Positions 25,406 through 36,921 of a DNA stretch of 64,000 nt are shown in pieces. The position numbers and the translations under genes were made by a program. Origin of the DNA: Neckera pumila. Lineage: Eukaryota; Streptophyta; Bryopsida; Hypnales; Neckeraceae. The stretch covers positions 10,616,520 through 10,680,519 of the forward strand of contig OZ018409.1 of the NCBI GenBank assembly GCA_963969595.1, written 5' to 3'. The first letter of the stretch is position 1; each line of letters opens with the position of its first letter. Under the pieces are notes generated by a model that saw nothing but the letters and a program-made list of their open reading frames with translations, ran no database searches and was not told the DNA's origin.

Positions 25406-28400
25406 TCATTTCTTTTTTTTGGCCTTTTTTGCTTTTTTTGTAGCTTTTTTTTCTTTTGCAATTCTAGCCGCTTCTAGAGCTGCAAGCCTTTTATCATCCT
25501 GAATATGATTTACAAAAATGAAGTATAAAACTGATGTCAGATAAAAAATTTAAATGTATAAAATAATTTATTATATATATTCAATCATTTACTTGAAATT
25601 AGAAGGATATCTTATAGCAAAATGCTTACAATGCGTTTGATTTCAGCTTGTCTTGCAGCCTCTATTGCAGCTTCTTCATCATCAATTTTTTTCTAAAACA
25701 TAAATAATATAAAATGATTTAATGGGATAAAAATGATTGAAACCATTAATATTATTTGCAATAATTGACCACATATTTCATGTTATAAATTAGCAATGAC
25801 AAAAAATAAGTTTAATACAAATTCATATTGAGTACCAACCTCTATAGCTAGAACTTCATCTACTTTTGATTTAATCCATGCTTCTCTTTCTTGCTTTTTC
25901 TTTTCTTCTTGCTACAAAATATGAACAATGAATGCAATTATTTGTATGGTGATCAATAAGTGTATCTAAATTATTATTTATTTTGAAAAAGACTCATAAT
26001 TAATAATTTTAGAATAAGAACAAATGATTTAAAATACACACCTCTCTTTTTATTGCATCCGTAACTCTTATTAATTCTTCAGCTTCTAACCTATCTTTCA
26101 ATTCTTTTTTCATTCTCTCTCTTGCAATGCTCCCTTCATCTTTTACGGCTTTGATCTAAACTTTGTGTATGTCTAATTTTGGTTATCAAAATAATAGAAA
26201 TCCATAAATAAAATGCACATACTCATCACAAACTTTATTTCAAGTACACTATATGAAGATTACATATTATTTAGTGAAGGTTGCTCGATTTAACAACCTT
26301 TACTTTAATTTTGTGTTGTGAACACATTAAGAGTGGATCATTTCCAAATTCATTACATATTGACACATCTGCACCCTCCTACCCTTTTCATGTTTGAAAA
26401 CTCACAAAAATAGTTAAATGCATTTCATAATTGAAAATATCATTTGCAGCGCACTTTTCTTTTCATATGATTAAAAACAAAAATTCTATAAATGCTCAAC
26501 CAATATTAATCTATTATGTGAAGTGAATAATGTTAAAAAATATGTCATATTTTCATCCTAGTAGGCAATCTCGTTCTCATCCATTTGCTTATTCATCTAA
26601 AATTAGATGTGATGGTAGGGCTAAAACAACTTTTATATCAAATTGTACTATTCTATCTCAATTTTTTGTAGAAGTCAACATATTCTTCCTGTTGTAAAAA
26701 AAAAACAAATAGCTTTTTAATAGAGGTACACTAGTATATTATATTAAATAGATAGTATCACAAATCATGCTACTTTTTCATCTCCCTTATTCATTCAGAA
26801 CTAAGATTCAAACCTTTCTATTCACTATAATACTCCGTATTTTGTATTTTTTTTCAAAAACATTACTACAAAATTTACAACAATTTGTACAATGTTACAA
26901 AATCATATTATGAGTTTAGCAATGTTACAAAGATGGTTCCATTTTTATCCATGTACTCATTCATCTAAGGTCTTTATTGCAAATTTTACAATAGGGATTT
27001 TTAGTTTATAGTGAATACAAAGTATACTCTAAAAATAATGAATAATATTAGGCGAATTCAAAAATAATAATATCTTATTTTTGTGAATTTTATTTATATA
27101 TAATTTTTTTTAAATGGATTAAATTTAATATTTGAAATGTGAAAATTTCATATTTTAGACAAACAAAAAAATAATAATTACAATATTCAGTGTTTAGTTT
27201 TATTTCTATGGAAAAAAATTTGCAAAAAATGTTGTATACCATAAGTAAGAATGTAACAATGGCATCTTGATTATTACTGCAAGCTAAATGTAGTGGAGTA
27301 TTTTTGAACTCTCCTTGAGCATTAATATTTGCTCCCCGATGTACAAGTTCTTCAACAATATCATCAAATCCTCTAGTGCTCTGCATAATTTTTGTTATAA
27401 TTTGTTTAAAATAAGGTTTCAAGAAGATGAATGAAGCTATGTTTTTTAAAACTTGTCTTTAAATTATTTAATTTTTCAATTATTTTTATAATATAAATAT
27501 ATAATATCTTTCATTCATATTTTATTCCATATCTTATATTAATTTTAATCTATATTTATTGTATGGCTTCAAACTTCATAGGGCATAAAAAAAATCATTT
27601 TCTACATATTTTGCATCGAAAGAAGGCTTTGAGTTGTTTGATGGAAATCACCTTCAAGGAGTATGAATCAAGTATGTACTACATATAGACATTAATTTTG
27701 TCCCAAATTCAAATTAATTTGAACTTTGTAAGAGATTATGATTGTATTTACAAGAAATTTGATTTAAATTCTATTTTGACAAAAAATCGATCATGAACTA
27801 TTATTACATGGGGTATGTAGACAATTAATATGATTTCAATGTAAAATCAATACAAACTCTTCTACATATCCATATAGTTGTAATTTTTTAAATGGTTGCT
27901 TTTGGTGGTTTTTAAAGTTGTAGATGGTTATATGATTTTGAACCAAAATTAATAAAATTGAATGAATAACATATTTTTGTATGGATACCTAACATTTTGA
28001 AAATAGAATTCTATAATGTTTTAAAAAAATGTGATTATAAGAAAACAATATATTACTTGTTGAATTTTTGACTAGTGTTCATGATTTTCTGAGAATAATT
28101 AAAATCAATTAATTTTTTTTAATGAAAAACATTTCAAAAAAGGAAATCTTTAAAAAAAAGTATCAATGGAAGATCGATGGTAGGATAATCATCTAAATTA
28201 GGAAATTCAAAAAGTATAATATCTTAAGAAAATAAGCACTTTGACATTTTTTATTTTAGAAATTACCAAAAATATACAAAATTAAATTTGACCACATTTG
28301 ACAACTTTACAAAAGATGGATACTTTTCAAAAGAATCACCAGTAAATTTCTGTATATAAATGCAAGGTAAAAAGAACTAAATTAATTCACTTCTATATAC

Positions 28401-29482
28401 CATAGAATTTAGTTTTTTTATAAATTCATTTTTCCAATAGCTACAAGTTTGTTAGGAAAACAATTCTTCTAAACTTTAATTTCAAATTCTTTAAAATGGA
28501 TCCTAAATATTACTCTTAGTTCCTAGAACCGCAAATGTGACATATTTTCAAAAATAATATTCACGAGAAGAAAATATTAATCATTTGGAAATTGGTTTAA
28601 AATAGTCATATTCATTAGGATTGTAAATTTCAACTATATTAAATCATTAGTTCAAAAATTGTGCCTCGAAAACACCCCAACATGCAATGTATAATGAAAA
28701 ATAGTATTATTACTTGTTATATAATAACATTGGCATGCAATTGCCAAAAAAATGAATATGTTATCAAATAATATAGTCTTTTTCATCAAGTTTAGCTTTA
28801 AAATAATAAATGAGCTAATTTTTTTAATTATTATTTCATCACAAAATAATATAATATATTATATATATTATAAATTTTTATGTCATTTAAAATGTTAAAA
28901 TATGATTTGACATGCCTTTGCTAAGGACAGTTTATTTTAAACAATTGAAAAAAATAATTTGGTAGTGAATACTTACTGCCCAATGGAGTGCAGTGTCACC
29001 AAAAAAATTGAATAATTTTACATTGATTCCAACATCCAATAACAATTGTGCTATTTCTCTGTATCCACCTTTAATTGCCTTCATCCTATATAATAAATTT
29101 AAAAATTTAACCTAAATAAATAAATTTTATTTACATTTTTTAATATTAATTATACAATATGAGTTTCTAAATTCTAATGAAATTTCAACAAATTTTTTCT
29201 TATAGTAATATTCTAATTTATGTATGTATAAATATATTAATAAATTAATTATACAATTTCAATTTGCAAAATAGAAATGAATATATGAGATATATTCTAG
29301 AAATTATAGTACAATGCAGAATTGCCATTTTGTGGGTCTTGAATATTGAGGCCTTCACCGAGTTCATAGGCAAGCTTAACTTCTTCCATGCTTCCTTCAT
29401 CAACAGCTTCGCACATAGTTTTGCCAATAATTTTATCTCCAAATACATCTAAATCTTCTTCATTGTTTGCCTTCATAGGCAT
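25406..29482 (-). CDS. ankyrin-repeat protein with lysine-rich coiled-coil tail, seven exons
   Basis: Exons on the minus strand: 29482-29313, 29085-28977, 27380-27240, 26155-26042, 25911-25840, 25692-25630, 25498-25406. All have GT and AG borders and consistent phases, giving 253 aa. Residues 1-125 hold about four ankyrin-like units: SMEEVKLAYELGEGLNIQD, GNSALMKAIKGGYREIAQLL, GDTALHWASTRGFDDIVEEL, and NTPLHLACSNNQDAIVTFLL. From there to the end it is charged and helical (EERM/KKEL, EEKKKQEREAW, EEAAIEAARQAEI), ending in a run of Lys that could be a nuclear signal. A missing ankyrin exon in the 1.1-kb intron 27239-26156 cannot be excluded. The start is the first ATG before the conserved part. 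The function is not assignable; ankyrin domains bind partner proteins. It is the only host-type gene in about 35 kb of repeats. Confidence 0.82.
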
Positions 29483-31689
29483 ATAAATAATTCATAAAAA
29501 ATACCATATTAGAATCTCCAGTATGAAGTTTCAATGTATTTGTATTATATGCTAACGTTGTAGAATATCGTGCTATTGAGGTCAAATTATCCATGATGGA
29601 AAAAAAATGTGATATATTTATTTACCATAATATTTTGCTTGTAAAAATCACCGCACTTTCAAATCTGAAAGATAAAGTACGTATTATATATTAATTGAGT
29701 TAATTGAATTGATTTAAAAATTAATTCTATAAGACATTTGATACACTTTTAGCAAAGTTGGTAAATCTTAATTTATTTTTATTCCTTCATGACTTTTTCA
29801 TTAGAATATAATTCTTAAATTTTTCTATTGAAACACACAAATAGCAGACAAAAACAAGAAAGGTCCAATCCTATATATTTTAAGGAATTGATTGCAATTA
29901 TATAATAAAAAATTTGATTAATAATTTTACATAACAATTGATATAGTTTGCAGCCTTAACTGTTGAAAGTTTGTTTTTATTGCCACTAACACTGATGAAA
30001 TATACCTATATACATGTATATACTTACATATTTTTTGTTTTATACCTATATATATTTATATTATATATATATATATATGTATCCACATATACAGATACAA
30101 ATACATTGACTTAGGCATTAGAGAGAAATTCAGCCCTTTACAGGGCTGTCCGAAGTTGACATGCCATGCTATTCTTTGCATGGCCTGTCAACTTCAAAAT
30201 TGCTCTTGGTGAGCAGTCATAGTCTTTGATTGCTCGCCGGAGTAATCAAGTCTTGCAAATTTTTTTATTTTTATTTTTATAATTTTTTATAATTTTTTTA
30301 AGATTAAAAAAATAAAAATAAAAATATATTTTTTTTGTAATTTTTTATTCAAAATTCTGGACTCTTGTGCCACTGCTTCTGGAGTTTCAGCAGGGTGGAA
30401 ATAGGGGGAAAACGATTTTTTGAGCAAAATAAAAGCAAATTTCAAGGTACCTTGGAGGTCTGTGGAGCAGCTTTCCGGAGGCCTGAAATTTCCTCTATTG
30501 CTTTGCTTTTCTGTGCTACTAATGACAATTGTTTGAAGCTTTTTTAATTTTAAGATGCTAAATGCTAAAATTTCAAAATCTTTTAAAAAAAAATTTGATT
30601 TCGAAAAGAACTCCTAGGTAATTTGTGTGCAATTTTGATGAAGTCTCATATTTCAATTACAAACTACCACTTGAAATGGTGCAAAATGTCTTTGATCCTT
30701 TCTTCTTGCAAAAGTAGAACCTAGACCTCATTTTCGGAAGAAGACAACCCAATGTAATTAGATTGCATGCAATCATGCCTTGTTGTCATTTTAACAATAT
30801 ACAACTTAGAAATTCAAGTGCCATTTAGAATTAGAAGCAAACTAGGGACCAAATAGAAGGTGACTTTTATAATAATTCTATTGTCATGAAGCACGTATAT
30901 AACTTTCATTGTATAAACTTCAATACTATACTAAATGTGACTTTTGTATGAACTTTATATACTATAATAAAATTATAGTGGCATTGTAAAGGCACAGCTT
31001 TTAGAAGTTTTAAAATTATTTTTGGTCTTCTAGTATTAGATATTTTTCCAAAATTGGACCACCCACTACCATCCTACGTTTAGTTGAAAGTTACAACTAA
31101 TTTGGTTTTGAAGTTCATATTTTAAAATTCATATAAATGTCATATGATAATGAAAAGGACTTTAGTTCAAGCCATTAAATTGGCTAAATCTAATTTTATA
31201 CAATAATTATAATCTCATATGTAAAATTACTGTAAATTTTTACTAAAAATGATTGAAAGCTCTAAACAAACTAAATGAATCTCTTCTTGTAAACTTCAAA
31301 AGTTTTTTTATGAATTCCTCAATACACAATGGAAATATTTTTATCCTAAAACTATAAGAGGCATAGAAAATAGGTTACTTCATCATTTTACTAGGATGCT
31401 TGATAATGAAGAGCAAGTGGACTAAGAGGATAGAAGGACAATAGAGGATTGAATTGAAATGTTTAAAAAAAATAGATTTATACTTTGATGTTTACTAGGT
31501 TCTATTTTGATGATGTCTCACTTACTTAGAGATTTGAAGAGGTATATTAAGTCAAAAGGGCTAAACTGTCCAAATTTAAGTAATTTAAAGATACGTGTTA
31601 TATATATTGCAACTACTTGTTATACGTTGTAAATACCCCTTGTGCATGTTTTTGTCACATGTATGCAATTTGAATCTTGGCAATTTGGC
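29483..31689. other. spacer with a hairpin cluster
   Basis: The first few hundred bases probably carry the promoter of the ankyrin gene. There are TA-repeats at about 30,050-30,080 and no recognised gene. The short GC-richer stretch at 30,131-30,235 carries consecutive inverted repeats and is listed separately. Confidence 0.45.
30131..30235. repeat. cluster of three short inverted repeats
   Basis: CAGCCCT-TTAC-AGGGCTG lies at 30131-30148. An 18-bp stem (GAAGTTGACATGCCATGC with one mismatch, 8-base loop) lies at 30152-30195. A third, GAGCA to TGCTC, spans 30211-30235, and TGCTC-TTGGT-GAGCA at 30201-30215 competes with it. The cluster is distinctly less AT-rich than the sequence around it. It may be a transposon end or a structured RNA; neither is shown. 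Confidence 0.6.
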
Positions 31690-32505
31690 AAAGTGCTCTT
31701 CTAGTTGATGACAAAGTATGTCAAAAGATTCAAATTCAAACCTCATATACGCTTGAATCGCCTTTGACCTATTTTGAGGTGAATTTAAGTTTCTTTGAAA
31801 ACAACGTGTGCCATCCATGAGACTCTAGTTCCAAAACCTTGTGTTTGCTTCAAATGCCTACAACCTATTTTGAAGTGAATTCAAGTTTCCTTGATGACAA
31901 AGTGTGTCATTCAAAAGACTCAGGTTAAAACCTTGTATGTGCTTAAAACACCTTCAAACCTATATTGAGGTTGATTTAAGCTTTGTTAATGACAAAGTTT
32001 CTCATCCACGGGACTCAAGTTTGAAACCTATGTACTTCAAACTCTTTTGACCTATTTTGTCATAAGAAGACTCAAGTTTAAACGTTCTATGAGATTCAAA
32101 GTTAACGCCTTCAATCTATTTTGAGGCTTCATACAAAGTAAGTAATCCAAGAGATTTATATTTGAACACTTTAAGGTGTGCTTTAAATGCCTTTGACCTA
32201 TTTTAAGGTGTCTGAATTCAAGCTTCCTTGATGACAAAGTGTACCTTCCAAGAGATTTCAGCTTAAATCCCATGTGCTCTTCAAATGCTTTTGACCTATT
32301 TTGAGGTGAAGTCAAGTTCTTTGATTAAAAAGAGTGCCATCAAAGAGACTTAGATTCAAATCTTGTATGTACTTCAAACACCTTTACCTATTTTGAGGTG
32401 AATTCGAGTTTCTTTGATGATAAAGTATGTCGTCCAAGAGACTCAAGTTTGAACCTTGTAAGTGCTTCAAATGCCTTCAAGTTTCTTTGATCAAACTATA
32501 GATTT
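31690..32505 (+). repeat. degenerate tandem array, unit about 94 bp
   Basis: A unit with the core CCTATTTTGAGGTGAATT, then AAGTTTCTTTGATGACAAAG, GTCATCCAAGAGACTCAAGTT and TGCTTCAAATGCC recurs eight to nine times. Core positions are near 31,768, 31,860, 31,953, 32,049, 32,112, 32,196, 32,291 and 32,386; two units are shortened. The array stops about 15 bases before the CACTA element. Confidence 0.8.
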
Positions 32506-32550
32506 GAAAATAACTAAGTCACTACAAAAAATGGTCACTTTCGTGACTGC

Positions 32551-32865
32551 AAAAATTGACTCCAAAACAGTCATTTTGGACAAAAGTGACTCAAAAATGA
32601 CTTCTGGCCCTACAGTCATAGTGGACAAGTCATTCTTTTAATGAGTGCAAGTTTATTATCACCAACAAAAGTAGACTTGGATGAAGAACGGATGGATCCA
32701 AAACATTCATTTTAAAAAATTGACTCCAAAAAAGTCATTTTGGACAAAAATTACTTGGAAATGACTTCTGGCCCTACAGTCATAGTGGACAAGTCATTCT
32801 TTTAATGAGTGCAGGTTTATTATCACCAACAAAAGTAGACTTGGATGAAGAACGGATGGATCTGT
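32551..32865 (+). repeat. tandem duplication inside the CACTA left end, unit about 164 bp
   Basis: The block from AAAATTGACTCCAAAA through GACTTCTGGCCCTACAGTCA to GAAGAACGGATGGATC occurs twice, at about 32551-32699 and 32716-32863. The second halves are almost identical and the first halves differ at several places, so subterminal motifs of the element were duplicated. Confidence 0.85.
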
Positions 32866-33329
32866 TTACGTGACATTCAGGTTTAGGGACAAATTTTTTT
32901 GGAAATGTCGGGCAATTACCTATTTTTTGAAAAATTTGATCAACCATTGCTACGTGGACCTCCACGTGAATCATTCTGAAATCATTTTATAGTTGTAAGG
33001 GAGTTGTGTCAACCAGTGCAAGGCTGACACATGTCCAATTTTTTTTTAGTTATTGTTGTAGTATTATCTTCAATGGACGAGTGATACTCTAACATGTGTC
33101 TAGTTATTTTGCAGTCATTTGTAGGGTGTACTTTCAAAATTGCCCCAGTCATTTTTGAGTGACGCATGTAGTCGTTTTGAAGTGACATAAATTTCAAATT
33201 TAGGGTACTCTCTAAAATAAGGAAAGTCATTTTATTTTGTCATTTTTTATTTGCGGCAATGCATTGTTTACAAAGAGGAGTATAATAACAAATAGACAAG
33301 GAATAAGTCATATATTCAAAATTCCATAG

Positions 33330-33450
33330 CAATACACCATATATACAGTATACCAAATACAATACACAATATGCTATATTCATTATACAATACACCATAC
33401 ACAATATACCAAATACAATATGCCATACACATTATACAATACACCATACA
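33330..33450. repeat. low-complexity ATACACCAT-type repeat
   Basis: Short irregular repeats of ATACACCATA, ATACCAAATACA and ATTATACAATACACC fill this stretch inside the CACTA element. They create an 84-codon Tyr/Ile/Cys/Met-rich open frame on the minus strand that I do not regard as a gene. Confidence 0.7.
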
Positions 33451-34338
33451 TTGGCCATACATCATATTTGGCTTATGTCTCCCATGGCTTCCAAATCTAC
33501 TTACTGTGTGAGTATAAAGAAGAGAAATGACAAGCCTTTTATAGAAGTGGGGTAGTAGGAGGCAAGACAAACCATGTGGGATAAGTAAAATGAAGGAATT
33601 GTGTTATTAGTAATATTTATAACCTCATTGAGGCATAGTAGATTATTTTTTTTCAAAAAAGTTTGAACTAATAAAAGTTAGGAAATCATTGTCACTTTCA
33701 TCTCCAAAAATCCATTTTACATTTTGGGCCTCAAATAAAAAATTATAGACAAATTTGCTAAATGGATTGGAAAAGATTGGTACATGAAGAGTAAAGGGTC
33801 ACCTATTTTACTTCCCCAAAACAAGTATGTATGTGGTTGTTCTAGGTCTACTCACTTCATGCAAGAGAAGTGTGATGATGACTGCACATGATTTCTATAG
33901 TCTTCCAGAATTGCCAAATCTGCAATTTGTGGAGATGCCGAGCTAAGTGTCCAGTTGCCATTAGTGCAAAAGTCATTTGTTAGTCATTTATGAGTCATTT
34001 TTGAGGTACAGTCCTTTACCGTGACTTTTAATTAACTGTGATGAAGTCATATTGAAGTCACAAGAATGCAAGCTACAAAGTAGCATTTAGGGCCGCTTTA
34101 CACCAAGAGGCCGGGCCAATTTCCCTTGAGGCCGATTGCATCAAATTTCAGCCCGTTTTGGGCTGGAGGCCGGCCTCAACTACTAATTAAAATAAGATTA
34201 TAATGGGGGCCAATTTTCCCATATGTAAAGGCCTTGGGGCCAAGAAGCCGGGCTGATTCAATAAAGCTAGCAAATTTCAGCCTCTCTCTCTCTCTCTTCA
34301 TTGCTATTTGGACAGATGGATGAACATAGACAAAGGAT

Positions 34339-35802
34339 TTGGTGGCTCTTGTGTTCTTCATGGCCGTGCGACATGTTATGGCAGTTGTTGCAATTTTGCA
34401 AAAACTTGCGTTGCATCAGCATTATGCTGGGATGGCAATGGTTTTTGCTGTGATGGTTGCAGAAAGTGGTGCTTCGAGGAGGACACGGAGCATTTGGATG
34501 TATGACCGGAGTACTCTTTTTGCGGACAGACAGTTATTTGGATGCTAATCAGTTAAGTTATTCAAGCAACATACAAGGTTACTTCCTGAAACTTTTGATT
34601 ATTTGTGTGGTGTCTTATCTCCATCATTGAGTCGTAAGGATACAAATTATAGAGCATCCATTCCTCTTAGAAACTGGGTTGCTCTTTCTTTGAATAGACT
34701 TAGTAGTGGTAATTCATTACGCGGTTGTGCTGAAATTTATGGAATTCATGAAAGTACTGCATCTATCATTGTTAGGGAGTTTTGTGCAGCAATTGAGAAG
34801 CTTTTAAAACCATTAGTGATTGAGAAACAATCTGGAGCCACTTTGAGTAGAATTGCAGCCGAGTTTGAGGAGCTCAGGGGATTACCATATGTGATTGAGG
34901 CGGTTGATGGAAGTCATATACCTATCATTGCTCCTCCTATAGATCCTACTTCATATTATTGTAGGAAAGGTTTTTATTCAGCTCTACTTCAAGGTGTAGT
35001 GGACAGCAAATGTAGGTTCTGGGATTACGCTTTTGGATGGGCCGGGCGTTGTCATGACTGGACTTTGTTCCAAAATTCAGATATTGGGAAGAAAGTGATG
35101 AAAGGTGAGCTATTACCTTACAAACTTATGGGTGATCTCGTGGGTGATGCGGCTTATCCAATGAGACCATGGTTCTATTCTCCTTTCAAAGGTGAAAAAG
35201 ATGGATTACCTAGAGCAAAGGCGCATTGGAATTTTATCCAATCATCAACAAGAATGGCTGTAGAGAGAGCCTTTGGTATATTGAAAGGGAGGTGGAGGAT
35301 TCTATTGAAGAGAATTGACATGCCTCTCCGACATGTACCAAATCTGGTAACTACCTGCATTTGCCTTCACAACTTGTGTATAATACACCGAGACAAGTTT
35401 GATGATGAATGGGCAAAGGAAGGAGAGAGAATCATGCATATAGAAAGTACAAGTCGACTAGGACAGCTAGAGAATACAAATATTTTTATGGCAGCAACAC
35501 AAGCAGCAAAAGAGATGAGAAGATACTTGAAAATGGACGAGGTTGAAGCAGGAAGTGTGCAGATTGAAGACATCAAAGAGACCGTGGTAAATGACATTGA
35601 AGGTATAGAAGAAGATGAAGATGAGAATACGGAGATTGTAGAAACAAAAAAGGACAAGGAGGCTAGAATGAAAAGCATGATTGTGCAAGCTACACAAGCA
35701 TATGAATTACTAGCTCAATCTTTTTGGGAAGCACATTTGAGAAGGGAAGGAAAAATTCTCTTCCCTCGTGACCACGATGCATTTGATTCGGCGGAAGACT
35801 AA
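34339..35802 (+). pseudogene. PIF/Harbinger (HARBI1-type) transposase with one in-frame stop
   Basis: The enzyme is a DDE nuclease that cuts the element ends. A helix-turn-helix-like region (SLRGCAEIYGIHESTASIIV) comes first. The three catalytic residues are visible in VDGSHIPI (Asp), GDAAYPMRPW (Asp) and VERAFGILKGRW (Glu). An acidic C-terminal tail follows. The frame is open from 34549 to 35802. Upstream it continues in the same frame (RSIWMYDRSTLFADRQLFGC) but is interrupted by TAA at 34546-34548, and the family's usual N-terminal block spans this point (KLFKQHTRLLPETFDYLCGV follows). It could be a one-codon knockout or, less likely, the site of an unrecognised intron. Confidence 0.85.
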
Positions 35803-35804
35803 AT

Positions 35805-36921
35805 CTAAAATTTGTCTATAAGCTTATCCATTTGCCGTTCTACCTTTTCTAGTAAAGCATTGGTTTTTTCAAAATTCTGAACCATGACTGAACTATTTTC
35901 GGCCATTTGTATGAAAACTCCATAGCATTGCTCTTGAAAATTCTTCTTGTCCACTTTGGTTGCTGAATTTGGAGTCGTAGTTGGACTGTCCTTTGAATGT
36001 AGATCTTTTTCAATGTCTGTGGTGCTATCTTCGGCACTAACTGAATCATTAGCAGAAGCTGTCACATGTTTCATTACAGTACAAGTCTGATGCCACCATT
36101 GATAAAAAGAATCGTAGAACTTACATGTATGGCGGTCTGATCCTGAAATTCCATTTGCCATCTTGTCTTGTTTGTATAGCTTGTACAAATTGTTGAATTT
36201 CTTTTTGTAAGCCTCCGTAGTTTGATTTAGTCCAGGAATTACCGCAACCAAACGAGCATGTAGCTTCAACCAAGTATCTACACCTGCACATCAGTTGCAT
36301 AGGTTGAAAACATAGTAAGAAAGTTGTTTTGGGCTTGATTAGGCCTCTAAACAGTGAATGAGCTGTGAATTCCAGCAATGGTTCTTGTATAAGAACTCCA
36401 TGTTGGGTGCAATGGACATGAGGGGGGAAGGAAGGAAGACTTGGAGGTCTCCTAAAGAGACTCTCTCCTCACGCCCGTGAGGTGGGGGGATCAAACCCTA
36501 GCTCCATCACAAATTGCTCTCCCAACGGTCGCCTTGAAGGCCGTTGGGGGGGAAAGGGGGGGCTCGGGGCGAGGCGGCAAAGGCGAAGGCCTTTAAAAGG
36601 CCAAATTGGCCAAATCTGAAATCTGATTTTTTTTGTCAATAAATTCACATATGCAAAAAAATTACCTTGTTTCTTTGCGTTCTTCAGAAATTCGGGTTCC
36701 ATCTCACCATGCAATGAAATCATAGTCTCTATGTCATGGTCCTTCCAATTCTTTGAGCCAAGGTCTTCTTCTTCTTCCACCTTCTCTTTCTTCACGTTTT
36801 GTTTGCGAGGCTTCTTTGCAGCTGCGGCTCCTCTCTTCTTCGGTGCCGGTGGAGCTATAATCTGTACCTCCTCCTCTTCAATCTTTGCAATAGCCTTTCT
36901 CTTTGACTGACTTCCAAGCAT
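35805..36921 (-). CDS. Harbinger ORF, trihelix/MYB-SANT-like DNA-binding protein
   Basis: The partner protein of Harbinger transposases helps bind the element ends and localise the transposase. Exon 1 is 36921-36666 and exon 2 is 36283-35805. The phases agree, giving 244 aa with no stop. Exon 1 has a basic Lys/Arg/Ala stretch and begins the trihelix fold (KNWKDHDIETMISLHGEME). Exon 2 completes it (WLKLHARLVAVIPGLNQTTE, then AYKKKFNNLYKLYKQDK). The C-terminal helix (FEKTNALLEKVERQMDKL) could form a coiled coil. The first ATG after an upstream in-frame stop was chosen as the start. Unlike the transposase, this gene looks unbroken. Confidence 0.82.

Noticed and set aside
33316..33570. 84-codon frame rich in Tyr, Ile, Cys and Met
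   Set aside because: Produced by a low-complexity ATACACCAT repeat inside the CACTA element.
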